Shown here: one piece after another, positions 25,957-34,668 of the stretch | Numbering within the stretch: the stretch's first letter is position 1 | Layout: every line of letters starts with the position of its first letter | Source of the DNA: Eutrophocola sp965662685 | GTDB lineage: Bacteria > Pseudomonadota > Gammaproteobacteria > Pseudomonadales > Pseudohongiellaceae | Length of the DNA stretch: 64,000 bases | Direction: 5' to 3' | NCBI GenBank assembly: GCA_965662685.1 | Contig: CBFIIQ010000005.1 | Span: forward strand, 1-64,000 | Program-made: the position numbers and the translations under genes | The notes under the pieces: generated by a model | What the model saw: the letters and a program-made list of their open reading frames with translations, nothing else | Database searches by the model: none | Told to the model about the DNA's origin: nothing

Positions 25957-26583
25957 TCATGCCTGGATCATTCTTTTTCTTATTGCATAGCGTACCAGAC
26001 CGGCGACATTACAAATATCCAGCTTTCTCATCATCCGGTTACGATGCGACTCTACTGTTTTCACCGTAAGATTTAAAATACGCGCAATCTGCTTGCTGGC
26101 ATTACCTTCTGCAATCAACTGCAGAACCTGCCTTTCCCTGCCGGTAAGTTCCTGCATCTCATCCTGGTAATGATTTAAATAAGCATCTACAATTTTATTG
26201 GTTATATTGGCGCTCAGATAAAGCTTGCCACGAACAACATCTTTCAGGGCTTCAACAAGCTCTGTACAGGAAAGCGTTTTAAGGACATAACCTTTTACTC
26301 CTGCCTGAAAAGACTCAAGAATGGTCACGGTGTCATCATGCATCGTGAGAATCATTGGTTTCACATCAAGCTTTTCCAAAGAAATCATTCGTGCCACTTC
26401 TATACCGCTCAGTTCCGGCATGTTCATATCCAGCACCAGTGCATCAGGTTTATGCAGCCGGGCAAGCTTCATCGCCTCCATGCCATTGGATGCTTCGGCT
26501 ACCACTTCTATACCTTGTTTTTCCAGACAATATTTCAAACTGTTCCTGAACATCGTATGGTCATCGGCAATTAGAATGCGCAC
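25957..26583 (-). CDS. NarL/FixJ-family response regulator
   Basis: 208 aa: an intact receiver (IADDH acidic pair, LVLDMNMP acceptor Asp, ILTMHDD, GYVLKT Lys) and a LuxR-type helix-turn-helix (LTGRERQVLQLIAEGNASKQIA). Transcription factor, likely phosphorylated by the HisKA_3 kinase encoded at 27549-28577. It shares strong similarity with the other NarL protein at 26905, so the two look like a local duplication. Separated from it by 320 bp, so it probably has its own promoter. Confidence 0.93.
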   Translation of the reverse strand: MRILIADDHTMFRNSLKYCLEKQGIEVVAEASNGMEAMKLARLHKPDALVLDMNMPELSGIEVARMISLEKLDVKPMILTMHDDTVTILESFQAGVKGYVLKTLSCTELVEALKDVVRGKLYLSANITNKIVDAYLNHYQDEMQELTGRERQVLQLIAEGNASKQIARILNLTVKTVESHRNRMMRKLDICNVAGLVRYAIRKRMIQA

Positions 26584-26904
26584 ATCTTTCTCCTTTTATA
26601 TCATTACCAGTTTCTTTATTGTTACTCAAATGATACATAACATAATTGGTAATTACATAAGGAGAAACACGTAGGCGGACAAATATATTTTATTATTTCG
26701 GAAAATATTTTTCTTAAAAACGAAATAATAGAATGACTTATCGATATCAGAATTTTTTAAAAAATAATAAAGAGGGAAGAGTCGTGCAACAGAAGGAAGG
26801 TAATTAGAAATGTTCGGAAGGGTAACGCGAGGAGCTGCGAGCAGCCAGGGAAAACTACAGAAATAATATTAGGGGGGAAGAAGATTTATCGCATAACAAT
26901 CGAA
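26584..26904. other. 320-bp AT-rich spacer between the two NarL-type genes
   Basis: No gene seen. Contains the inverted repeat at 26691-26730. It should hold the promoter of the 25957-26583 regulator. Confidence 0.6.
26691..26730. promoter_or_regulatory. Perfect inverted repeat, candidate operator
   Basis: TATTATTTCG (26691-26700) and CGAAATAATA (26721-26730) are perfect 10-bp inverted arms with a 20-bp spacer, about 110 bp upstream of the 25957-26583 regulator gene. Low GC and the long loop make it a weak terminator. It could be a binding site for a dimeric regulator. Confidence 0.5.
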
Positions 26905-27555
26905 TCAGGCTACTATCAGTCGTCGCCTGATTGCATAGCGAACCAGGCCCGCTGTCTCATGTATATCCAGTTTTTGCATTATTCTTGATCTATGTGACTC
27001 GGCAGTCTTGGTGCTGAGGCCCAACATGGAGGCAATTTTTTTCGAGGTATTTCCTTCCGCGATTAATTGCAGGACCTGTCGTTCACGATCAGTCAGAATG
27101 TCAGTCTGGAAATTCTGTTTCGTCATATACGCCTTGATAATTGTCTCTGAAATTCCAGGACTAAGATAAATTGCGCCACTGAGAACTTCATGAATGGCAT
27201 TAACAAGGTCTGTAGTAGCCTGGGTTTTTAATACATAACCCCTGATACCGGCTTTAAGTGATTCCAGTACATAGACATCATCCTCAAACATCGTCAGCAA
27301 TATAACCTGGGTATCCGGTGAACGTTTTATGATCTCACGCGTTGCATCGATACCATTAAGCACAGTCATACCTATATCCATTATGACAAGCCCGGGGTTC
27401 AACTGCCGCACCTTTCGCACAGCCTCGTAACCATTGGAAGCCTCACCCACAACCTTGAAGCCTTCGCGCTCCAGAAGTGCTTTTACACCCTGTCTGAACA
27501 TCGAATGATCATCGACCAAAAGCAATGTTTTATAATTATCAGTATCTGTTAGCAT
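26905..27555 (-). CDS. NarL/FixJ-family response regulator
   Basis: 216 aa: receiver (LLVDDHSMFRQG, acceptor Asp in LVIMDIGMTVLNG, Lys in GYVLKTQ) plus LuxR-type helix-turn-helix (LTDRERQVLQLIAEGNTSKKIA). The ATG at 27555 overlaps the stop of the upstream kinase by 7 bp, so this is the cognate regulator of that kinase. Paralogue of the gene at 25957. Confidence 0.94.
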   Translation of the reverse strand: MLTDTDNYKTLLLVDDHSMFRQGVKALLEREGFKVVGEASNGYEAVRKVRQLNPGLVIMDIGMTVLNGIDATREIIKRSPDTQVILLTMFEDDVYVLESLKAGIRGYVLKTQATTDLVNAIHEVLSGAIYLSPGISETIIKAYMTKQNFQTDILTDRERQVLQLIAEGNTSKKIASMLGLSTKTAESHRSRIMQKLDIHETAGLVRYAIRRRLIVA

Positions 27556-28577
27556 AATGGTATTTCCGAAATTAGTACTGTTCCTTTCCCCACTTCAGCA
27601 TCAACAACAAAATTCCCCCCCAGTGCAGCAACTCTTTCTTTCATACCCAGAAGGCCAATACCCTGCGCCTCTTTCATGTTCGCTGATTTGCTATCAAAAC
27701 CTACACCGTCATCACTGACACTGCATTTGAGTGTACCGTTTTCGAGCCACACTCTTACTGTCACAGTGTCAGCCTTTGCATGTCGGGAGACATTGGTCAG
27801 GGCTTCTTGCACCACTCTGTACATAAGGGTTTCAACCTGCTGTGGCATTCTACCAACCAGGTCTCCACCAATGATTTTTATTTCTAATCCAGCTCTTTCC
27901 TTGAAACCATTTACCAATAATTTCAATGCCGGGATCAACCCCAGCTGATCCAGAATAAGAGGGCGGAGTTCGTGTGAGAGAGTACGTAACTGCTCCCTGA
28001 CGTTTTCCAGAAGCGCCTTCACATTGGAAATCTTTTCCCGGGAGTAATCCGCATTTTCCGGATCAAGACTGATTTCATTGATTTCCATATAGGCAACGGC
28101 CAATGTTTGTGCAGATTCATCATGGAGAATATGCGCTATGCGTTTTGCCTCCATTTCAAATGCTTCGTACAGCCTTGGCAGCATGGCATTGACTTGCAAG
28201 CTACTTAGCCTGGATAACTCATAGGGTGAAAGTACTTCTTCATAAAATCGTGACGCAGCCTCCATAAAGAAAAGCATCTTGGCATGGGTATCCTGATTCA
28301 TTCTGTCGTTCAGCAGTGACATCACGGCTTTTTGATGAAGCATGCTTAAATCCAGAAGTCCTATGTTCAAAGCCAGCGCATCTCGACCCAGTTCATAGGC
28401 ATGCAATAAAGAACCCTCACCTTTATTTTCAAGGTAATCAATCAATATTGATTCGTACTGATCAGAAAAACTTTTTATATTTAAATGCTTTTCAATCTTC
28501 TGCGATGCTTTAATCTCAGCATCTTCAAGATCAAAAGCAGGTTCTGCTTTTTTTTGCGGAGCAATATCTGAAGTCAT
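27549..28577 (-). CDS. Histidine kinase (HisKA_3) with RsbU-N-like sensor region
   Basis: About 342 aa, no transmembrane helix. C-terminal half: HisKA_3 dimerisation domain with the phospho-His in IAHILHDESAQTLA, then a HATPase_c domain (VVQEALTNVSRHA, DDGVGFD, GIGLLGMKERV). The N-terminal about 130 residues (YESILIDYLENKGEGSLLHA, YELGRDALALNIGLLDLSMLH) resemble the helical N-terminal domain of RsbU that binds RsbT (recognised by eye). The start is ATG 28577, just after the RsbT-like gene stop; a GTG at 28595 would overlap it. An RsbT-like protein is encoded immediately upstream and the cognate NarL regulator downstream. Confidence 0.85.
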   Translation of the reverse strand: MTSDIAPQKKAEPAFDLEDAEIKASQKIEKHLNIKSFSDQYESILIDYLENKGEGSLLHAYELGRDALALNIGLLDLSMLHQKAVMSLLNDRMNQDTHAKMLFFMEAASRFYEEVLSPYELSRLSSLQVNAMLPRLYEAFEMEAKRIAHILHDESAQTLAVAYMEINEISLDPENADYSREKISNVKALLENVREQLRTLSHELRPLILDQLGLIPALKLLVNGFKERAGLEIKIIGGDLVGRMPQQVETLMYRVVQEALTNVSRHAKADTVTVRVWLENGTLKCSVSDDGVGFDSKSANMKEAQGIGLLGMKERVAALGGNFVVDAEVGKGTVLISEIPLC

Positions 28578-28582
28578 AGGTC

Positions 28583-29074
28583 TCAATCTTGCCACATGAC
28601 TATAGTAACTTTTGTCCCCTGATCTGGCTGACTGTCGATATCAAATTCATCTACAATCTGTTGAACACCTGATAAACCAAGCCCCAGGCCCCCGGAGGAA
28701 GAATAACCACTCATCAGGGCATGTTGAACATTCTGGATTCCGGGGCCATCATCGCTGGCAATTACCTTGATGCCTTCCTGCCCACCTTTTTCCACCCTGG
28801 CAATTATGATTTCTCCCTGCTTCGCATACAGCATAATATTTCTCGCCAATTCCGAAATCACAGTAGCAAGCAAGGTGCAGTGCCCCATAGCAAACCCGAG
28901 TTTTCGCGCCAGTTCCCTGCCCTGGTGACGAGCCTCAATAATATCTTCGATGCCTCGAACATTGACGATTGATTCCACATCCACGTGCAGCTGGTCCACT
29001 TTAAGGAGTGGAAGCATTCCCTTTTCGTTAACACCCTGATTTTGTATATTAAATTCCACCATTCGAATCTCCAT
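28583..29074 (-). CDS. RsbT-like serine kinase/anti-sigma-type ATPase
   Basis: 163 aa of the RsbT/RsbW-like GHKL class: VISELARNIMLYAKQGEI is the N-box, ASDDGPGIQNVQHAL the G1 box, and SSGGLGLGLSGVQQIVDEF the G2 lid. ATG 29074 is used; another ATG lies four codons in. It is the first gene of the RsbT-kinase-NarL set and directly precedes the kinase with the RsbU-N-like domain. By analogy with Bacillus RsbT-RsbU it may bind and activate that kinase (inference). Confidence 0.85.
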   Translation of the reverse strand: MEIRMVEFNIQNQGVNEKGMLPLLKVDQLHVDVESIVNVRGIEDIIEARHQGRELARKLGFAMGHCTLLATVISELARNIMLYAKQGEIIIARVEKGGQEGIKVIASDDGPGIQNVQHALMSGYSSSGGLGLGLSGVQQIVDEFDIDSQPDQGTKVTIVMWQD

Positions 29075-29559
29075 AAATTAGTTGAGTTGCCGATGATGCG
29101 GGGATCATCCTGATCAAATTAATAACGAATTCTGGCGAATTTACACAAAAAGTGAACACAAGCACTTTCATTAATCAGGAATACACTCAGATACTACGTT
29201 TCTTCCTGTTCAGCTTTACATCGTTGCGCACTTTTTCACCAATAAATAGTTATTATTTTTTTCAGGTAAAGAAATTTACTTAAAACACAGGCTGCAAAAA
29301 TGTTTCTTCATCTGTGTTTTTATTACCATTTTCCTTACCCAAGCCCACTTTGGAATTTAATGCTACCTACTGTTCTGTCTACGCATTTGACGTGAGTCAA
29401 TTTTCAAATTTTTATAATCAACTCTGCGCACTTCCCTGCCATTATTTCATTCTCGACTAATCAATTAAGAAAAATGAAATAGCTGTTACTTATCGTTTGT
29501 AGGTCATTTTCCCTGTCGAATTCAAAAGAAGACCTGCATCACAAAACCTGATTATCTAT

Positions 29560-29575
29560 TGTGAACTCCCTCACA
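29560..29575 (+). promoter_or_regulatory. CRP/Vfr-type binding site
   Basis: TGTGA-ACTCCC-TCACA, perfect core half-sites with the standard 6-bp spacer, 160 bp upstream of the secreted-protein start codon. It implies cAMP-CRP (or Vfr) control. The position suits a promoter in 29576-29734. Confidence 0.7.
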
Positions 29576-29598
29576 ACGGAATTCTGCGTTACTTATTT

Positions 29599-29614
29599 GT
29601 TACATAAATGTAAC
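29599..29614 (+). promoter_or_regulatory. 16-bp palindromic candidate operator
   Basis: GTTACATAAATGTAAC: perfect 7-bp arms around AA, 24 bp downstream of the CRP-like site. The regulator is unknown. Confidence 0.5.
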
Positions 29615-29734
29615 CAAAGTGCATCAGTCATCAGATATAAACGCCCACCAGTTTAGGGGGTTCTCCCTAAATTTAATCTGGGCTGCCATCACGTGAAGAT
29701 GTGCATTTCCTTAATTTTATGAAGGGTCATTACA

Positions 29735-32700
29735 ATGAATAAGTCAAAACCACAACGCGGAATATTCAGTAACTATATTCTTGCATTTGTTATTTCAATC
29801 ATTACGCCTGTGCTTGCCGCGCAGGAATTTCCGGGAGGATTCACCGAGCAGACCAACTCTGCATCACCACGACTTGAACTTAGTCGCTCTGAAATCGTAA
29901 ATTTACTGCCTGACAGGGGCAAGTTCACTTTTCCGGAACCTTATAATACCGAGGCTATTCGGCTAACCAATGCAAGTGACTGTAGTGGCTCTGACTGTCT
30001 ATGGTATGTCGGTTATTCGTACTGGCGTAACATCAATAATCATGTAGGCCAGGACTCAATGTTGATTTTCCTCAGCCTCGACAGAAGAGGGGGTGGCTCA
30101 GGACCAACCCTATTCGAATACAATAAAATCACCGATGAACTGACCAATCGTGGCGCGTTGTTTGACAGCAGCAGTAACTTCAGCTGGGCTACCGGTGAAG
30201 GCTGGTATTTCAGTGGCACTATGCCCACCAAACTTTATATGTTAAACGGTTCCAGGTTGATGCGTTATGACGTTATTTCCCATCAATTTGAAACCGTGTT
30301 TGATGTCAATACTGCCCTTGGCGGTGGTTACAGTCTTTGGCAGCCCCATTCAAGTAATGATGACTGGGTTCATTCCGCTACAGTAAAAAATGGCTCCTCA
30401 GCGGTAGGTTGTATCGTTTATCAGGAAGACACTGACTATTTTCAGTATTTCCCCAAAACCGGCTCTTTTGATGAATGCCAGGTCGACAAAAGCGGACGCT
30501 GGCTCCTGATCAAGGAAGATGTCAACGGTGCCCAGGGGGAAGATAACCGCATCATTGACCTGCAAACCGGAAATGAGCGGTTTCTTGATGACACGGCCGG
30601 TGCCGCAGGCCACTCCGATATGGGGTTTGGCTACATGGTGGCTTCTGACAACTGGGCCAACAATGCCAACACGCAGAAAGTTTGGGAATTTGGCAACAAT
30701 TCACTGAATGGTGTTACCGTCTATCAAAATTATGATTGGGGAGTTCAGGCACCTGCTCATTTAAGTCATTCCAACGCTGTCAATTTACCCCCCGAAGACC
30801 AGTATGCCTGTGGTAGTAGCTCCAACAGCAGTAACTCCCTGCATGCCAATGAAATCATCTGCTTTCCGCTCGACGGTTCAGGTGATGTTCTGGTGGTCGC
30901 CCCTGTAATGACTGACAAGGGTGCTTCTGGCGGCGGTGACTCCTATCAAAAGTCTCCAAAAGGAAACCTTGATGTCACAGGACGTTACTTTATCTGGACC
31001 AGTAATATGGGTAGCAACCGTCTTGATGCTTTCCTGGTCAAGGTACCAGGACATCTTCTGGTCGGCGACATGGTGTCGGACCCCTCACCGGCTCCGCAAC
31101 CTCCTCTGGAAGATCCAGTGGACACAACAGCGCCTTTAATCAGTGCTGTTTCTGCAGACAATATCACCAGCAACAGTGCGGATATCAGCTGGATTACCAA
31201 TGAAGCCTCCGAATCCATGCTGGAATATGGACTAACCAGCGCCTATGGCAGTGTTACTGATGCCGATCCAATTCTGGCAACCAGTCATGCGCAGAGCCTC
31301 AGTGGCCTTGATGCTGATTCAACCTATCACTACAGGGTTTACAGCAGGGATGCAGCAGGAAATATTGCTGCATCCGGTGACCTTAGCTTTACTACTGCCC
31401 CCTCCGTGGTGACACCGGTTCCTGAAGATCCGGCCCCTGAGCCTGTGCCCGAGGATGTGAACGCACCGGTGATTAGCGCAGTAAGTGTCAGCAACATCAC
31501 AACCAATGCTGCAAAAATAAGCTGGGTGACTGACGAAGCAAGCGAGGCAATTGTGGAGTATGGTCTAACTACTGACTATGGCAGCAACACTGACCTCAAT
31601 TCGACCCCGGCGACCAGTCACGCTTTTGGACTGACTGCGCTGAATCCTGATACGACCTATCACTTCCGGGTACATGGCAGGGATGCAGCAGGTAATATTG
31701 CTTCTTCAGATGATTACACCTTCAGGACACAAGCCCTGAGCGTCAGTAACGGTGAGACGGAAGCCGTTATCTGGACCGACCTGGTTAATGTCAGCCTGGA
31801 CAATGGTGTGTTGAGAAAGACAAGTGGTTGTAATGGTTGCGGCGATGCCGGTGCGGCTTCACAGCAACAGATCATGGCAGGCAACGGCTATCTGGAATTT
31901 ACCAGCAGTAATGCTGCTCCCATGCTGTTCGTCGGTCTTTCAGCCGATAATAACAGCAGCGCAGGTAACGAGATTGATTTTGCCCTGCGCCTGCAATCCG
32001 GTAATGCCGAAGTACGTGAAAAAGGCGTCTATCGCAGCGACATCAAGTTTACCGCTGGCGATAAATTCCGCATTGCTGTGGCAAACTCAACGGTAAGTTA
32101 TCTCAAAAATGGCGTGGTTTTCTATGTCAGTGACCATTCAGCAGGGACTTCGTTGGTGGCAGACAGTGCTTTCTATAACCTCAACGGTGAAATTAGCCAG
32201 GCTGTAATAGCGACCGGAGCAACTGCTGGTACCGGCGACTCTCAATCAGCACCGCAGCCCCAACCACAACCGGAGCCTCAGCCTGATACAGAGCCTCAGC
32301 CCGATACAGAGCCTCAGCCTGATACAGAGCCTCAGCCTGAAACAGAGCCTCAGCCTGAAACAGAGCCTCAGCCTGAACCGGAGTCCCAGGTTGGCGCCGT
32401 CATCTGGGAAGACCTGGTCAATGTTAGCCTGACCAACAACACTCTGCTCAAGTCTTCTGGCTGTGATGGATGTTCCGATGCCGGAGCCGCATCACGGCAG
32501 GTCATGGAGGGCAATGGCTATCTGGAGTTCACCACCACCAGCACAAGCCCGCTGTTATTCGTAGGTCTATCCAGCAACCACAAGGGCACAAAAGGCAATG
32601 AAATCGACTTTGCCATTCGCCTGCAAGCGGGCAACGCAGAGATCCGCGAAAATGGTGCTTACCGAACCGATACCAGATTTTCAAACGGAGACATATTCCG

Positions 32701-32851
32701 CATTGAGATATTGGACGGCAAGGTCAGCTATGCCAGGAATGGCACGGTGTTCTATACCAGTAAAAAATCTGCTGATTCACCCCTGCGGGCTGATACAGCT
32801 TTCTATAACAGGTACGGTGCAGTTACCAATGTCATCATGATGACAGAATAA
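29735..32851 (+). CDS. Large secreted protein: propeller-like domain, two FN3 domains, duplicated C-terminal module
   Basis: 1038 aa with a signal peptide (FVISIITPVLAAQ). Residues about 45-455 form a beta-propeller-like domain (IFLSLDRRGGGSG, GHSDMGFGYM, NEIICFPLDG, YFIWTSNMGSNRLDAFLVKVP) that shares landmarks with the repeats of the 1852-aa protein at 48389. Two fibronectin type III domains follow (about 462-555 and 574-665; DTTAPLISAVS, DVNAPVISAVS). Two copies of a roughly 150-aa Cys-containing module (AVIWTDLVNVSLDN and AVIWEDLVNVSLTN) flank a PQPDTE repeat linker. SD AAGGG precedes the ATG. It ends at a strong terminator, so it is a single-gene unit. Probable extracellular adhesive or carbohydrate-binding protein; function unproven. 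Confidence 0.8.
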   Translation: MNKSKPQRGIFSNYILAFVISIITPVLAAQEFPGGFTEQTNSASPRLELSRSEIVNLLPDRGKFTFPEPYNTEAIRLTNASDCSGSDCLWYVGYSYWRNINNHVGQDSMLIFLSLDRRGGGSGPTLFEYNKITDELTNRGALFDSSSNFSWATGEGWYFSGTMPTKLYMLNGSRLMRYDVISHQFETVFDVNTALGGGYSLWQPHSSNDDWVHSATVKNGSSAVGCIVYQEDTDYFQYFPKTGSFDECQVDKSGRWLLIKEDVNGAQGEDNRIIDLQTGNERFLDDTAGAAGHSDMGFGYMVASDNWANNANTQKVWEFGNNSLNGVTVYQNYDWGVQAPAHLSHSNAVNLPPEDQYACGSSSNSSNSLHANEIICFPLDGSGDVLVVAPVMTDKGASGGGDSYQKSPKGNLDVTGRYFIWTSNMGSNRLDAFLVKVPGHLLVGDMVSDPSPAPQPPLEDPVDTTAPLISAVSADNITSNSADISWITNEASESMLEYGLTSAYGSVTDADPILATSHAQSLSGLDADSTYHYRVYSRDAAGNIAASGDLSFTTAPSVVTPVPEDPAPEPVPEDVNAPVISAVSVSNITTNAAKISWVTDEASEAIVEYGLTTDYGSNTDLNSTPATSHAFGLTALNPDTTYHFRVHGRDAAGNIASSDDYTFRTQALSVSNGETEAVIWTDLVNVSLDNGVLRKTSGCNGCGDAGAASQQQIMAGNGYLEFTSSNAAPMLFVGLSADNNSSAGNEIDFALRLQSGNAEVREKGVYRSDIKFTAGDKFRIAVANSTVSYLKNGVVFYVSDHSAGTSLVADSAFYNLNGEISQAVIATGATAGTGDSQSAPQPQPQPEPQPDTEPQPDTEPQPDTEPQPETEPQPETEPQPEPESQVGAVIWEDLVNVSLTNNTLLKSSGCDGCSDAGAASRQVMEGNGYLEFTTTSTSPLLFVGLSSNHKGTKGNEIDFAIRLQAGNAEIRENGAYRTDTRFSNGDIFRIEILDGKVSYARNGTVFYTSKKSADSPLRADTAFYNRYGAVTNVIMMTE
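32281..32388 (+). repeat. 18-bp in-frame tandem repeat (six units)
   Basis: Units of GCCTGATACAGAGCCTCA with small changes, encoding PDTEPQ repeats that form an acidic proline-rich linker between the two C-terminal modules. Confidence 0.95.
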
Positions 32852-32875
32852 CTGACTGATCCTGTTTATAAAAAT

Positions 32876-32916
32876 ATACCCGGCCGGGGCTCTGTGTCCC
32901 GTCCGGGTATTTTTTT
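32876..32916 (+). terminator. Strong rho-independent terminator
   Basis: Arms 32876-32888 and 32898-32910 form a 13-bp GC-rich stem (ATACCCGG.../...CCGGGTAT, one mismatch), 9-nt loop, then six T's. Ends the 1038-aa gene. Confidence 0.92.
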
Positions 32917-33023
32917 ATCTGTCTGGCGCCCGCAAAAGCAAACTGCGGAACAGGACCTGCAGGCGTGTTATCCCCGCTGGTGCCAACCTCTACAGAAAAT
33001 ACAGCATCCTGGTCGCTGGCTTG

Positions 33024-33998
33024 CTAACTGCCACTGGCTTGTTTTAATTCCTTTCCTCGGGATTGCTGCCCCAGAGTTTTAACATACCATGCAACGGTTT
33101 CCTTCAGTCCATCCTCAAAGCTTACCTGAGGTGAATAACCGAGAATGGTTTCTGCGATTTCTATTGCCGCCTGGGAATGCTTGACATCACCACTCCTTGG
33201 CTCGAGAAATTCAGGCGCCACATCCATGCCCAGTTCCTGCTCCACACAGTTGAGCAGATGCAGCAGACTCCAGCGATCACCACAGGCGATGTTCATTATT
33301 TCACCCGGGGCAAAAAAAGCGGTCGCTGCAGCTATATTGGCCTGCACTACATTTCCGACATAGGTAAAATCTCGGGTCTGCAAGCCATCCCCATAAATCC
33401 TTGGTGCCTTGCCATTTAATAGTGCATCAAGAAACTTGGGAATCACCGCGGCATATTCGGAATCAGGATCCTGCCTCGGCCCAAATACATTGAAATAACG
33501 AAGTACCACCGTTTCAAGACCATAGTTTTCCCAGAAGTTCCGGCAATAATATTCTCCCATCAGCTTGGTAATAGCATAGGGTGACAGCGGAGATGGGGTC
33601 ATTTTTTCATGCTTTGGTAAAATTTCGGTATCTCCATACACAGATGATGAAGAGGCAAATACCAAGCGCCGAACCTGATTGCGCCGACATGCCTCCAGTA
33701 CTTTTAATGTACCGGTAGCATTTACCTCGTGACTTAAAATCGGATTTTGGATGGAGCGTTCAACTGAGCACAATGCCGCCTGATGAAAAACAACATCAAT
33801 TCCTTTCGTCGCCTCCTCCAACGCCTCAAGATCGCGTATGTCGGCTTCGATAACATTGACTGGCAGACCCTTGATATTTTCATATTTACCGGTGGAAAAG
33901 TTATCCAGTATAGTGACTTCATCTCCATTTTTTTCAACAAGCTGTTGCGCAATATGCGAACCAATGAAGCCTGCGCCTCCTGTTATAAGATAATTCAT
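33024..33998 (-). CDS. NAD-dependent sugar-nucleotide epimerase/dehydratase
   Basis: 324 aa of the extended SDR family. GGAGFIGSH is the NAD loop, FASSSSVYGD supplies the catalytic Ser/Thr, and YAITK is the Tyr-x3-Lys pair. Overall it resembles WbpP-type UDP-GlcNAc/UDP-glucose 4-epimerases. ATG overlaps the cupin stop (TAATG). Last gene of the leftward polysaccharide locus. Confidence 0.9.
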   Translation of the reverse strand: MNYLITGGAGFIGSHIAQQLVEKNGDEVTILDNFSTGKYENIKGLPVNVIEADIRDLEALEEATKGIDVVFHQAALCSVERSIQNPILSHEVNATGTLKVLEACRRNQVRRLVFASSSSVYGDTEILPKHEKMTPSPLSPYAITKLMGEYYCRNFWENYGLETVVLRYFNVFGPRQDPDSEYAAVIPKFLDALLNGKAPRIYGDGLQTRDFTYVGNVVQANIAAATAFFAPGEIMNIACGDRWSLLHLLNCVEQELGMDVAPEFLEPRSGDVKHSQAAIEIAETILGYSPQVSFEDGLKETVAWYVKTLGQQSRGKELKQASGS

Positions 33999-34408
33999 TA
34001 TTCTACTCCTTCACTATTCAATTCACGTTCATAGTCATCTTCCAGCCTGACTATGTCCTCTTCCAGTAATTTACTTCCCAGCTGCACTTCAATGACCCTT
34101 AGTATTTCCGACATTGGATTTTCTATTCGGTGGACTGTTCGTTCTGGAATTACTGTTGACTGCAAAACACCAAGTTCATGTACCTGGTTCGCAACCACTA
34201 TCCTGGCCTTACCGGAAACGACCAGCCAGTGTTCTGTCCGATGATGGTGAAACTGAAGACTTAATCGATGGCCAGGATTTACCTCAATCAACTTCACCTT
34301 GTAGGATGGGCCTTCATTAAGAATCATCCATTTACCCCAAGGCCTGGTTTCGCTTTCCAGTGGAAACAAATTACTGTTTACCATGTTGAACATACTTAGT
34401 TTTTCCAT
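33998..34408 (-). CDS. Cupin, mannose-6-phosphate isomerase type II C-terminal-like
   Basis: About 136 aa from ATG 34408, which has AGGAG 7 nt upstream; the ORF to 34444 is an extension without such support. Metal-binding cupin motif: PGHRLSLQFHHHRTEHWLVVSGKA, as in the isomerase half of bifunctional GMP/PMI enzymes. It may isomerise fructose-6-P to mannose-6-P, feeding GDP-mannose for the dehydrogenase at 37563 (inference), or bind another sugar. Confidence 0.82.
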   Translation of the reverse strand: MEKLSMFNMVNSNLFPLESETRPWGKWMILNEGPSYKVKLIEVNPGHRLSLQFHHHRTEHWLVVSGKARIVVANQVHELGVLQSTVIPERTVHRIENPMSEILRVIEVQLGSKLLEEDIVRLEDDYERELNSEGVE

Positions 34409-34668
34409 TTCTGGTCTCCTCAGATTTACTTTCCTGACTACCATGACGACTTTCCGACAAGACGGTCGAACATTACGGTAGTGTTGTTATTTTTAGTCAG
34501 GGTCCCTGAACTAATCGCAGCTGATGCGGGTTTGAAGCGCTGGCGACCTAATCAGGATGTCCCCGGGAACGTTACTTGCTTGAAAGGATTTGGCTGATGG
34601 CTTTACTTGACTGGATTAATTAATCGAATGATGCTGACAGGATAAAAAATAATTTTTTGCTGGCTTTG

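Larger units (their letters stand above)
29075..29734 (+). other. 660-bp regulatory spacer upstream of the 1038-aa gene
   Basis: No gene. Contains an inverted repeat at 29282-29320 (AAAACACAG/CTGTGTTTT), a CRP-like site, a 16-bp palindrome and a small hairpin at 29652-29671 (TTTAGGG/CCCTAAA) in the probable leader. Confidence 0.6.

Noticed and set aside
29640..29734. Possible c-di-GMP riboswitch in the leader of the 1038-aa gene
   Set aside because: Only a small 7-bp hairpin is present; GEMM-type conserved blocks are missing.
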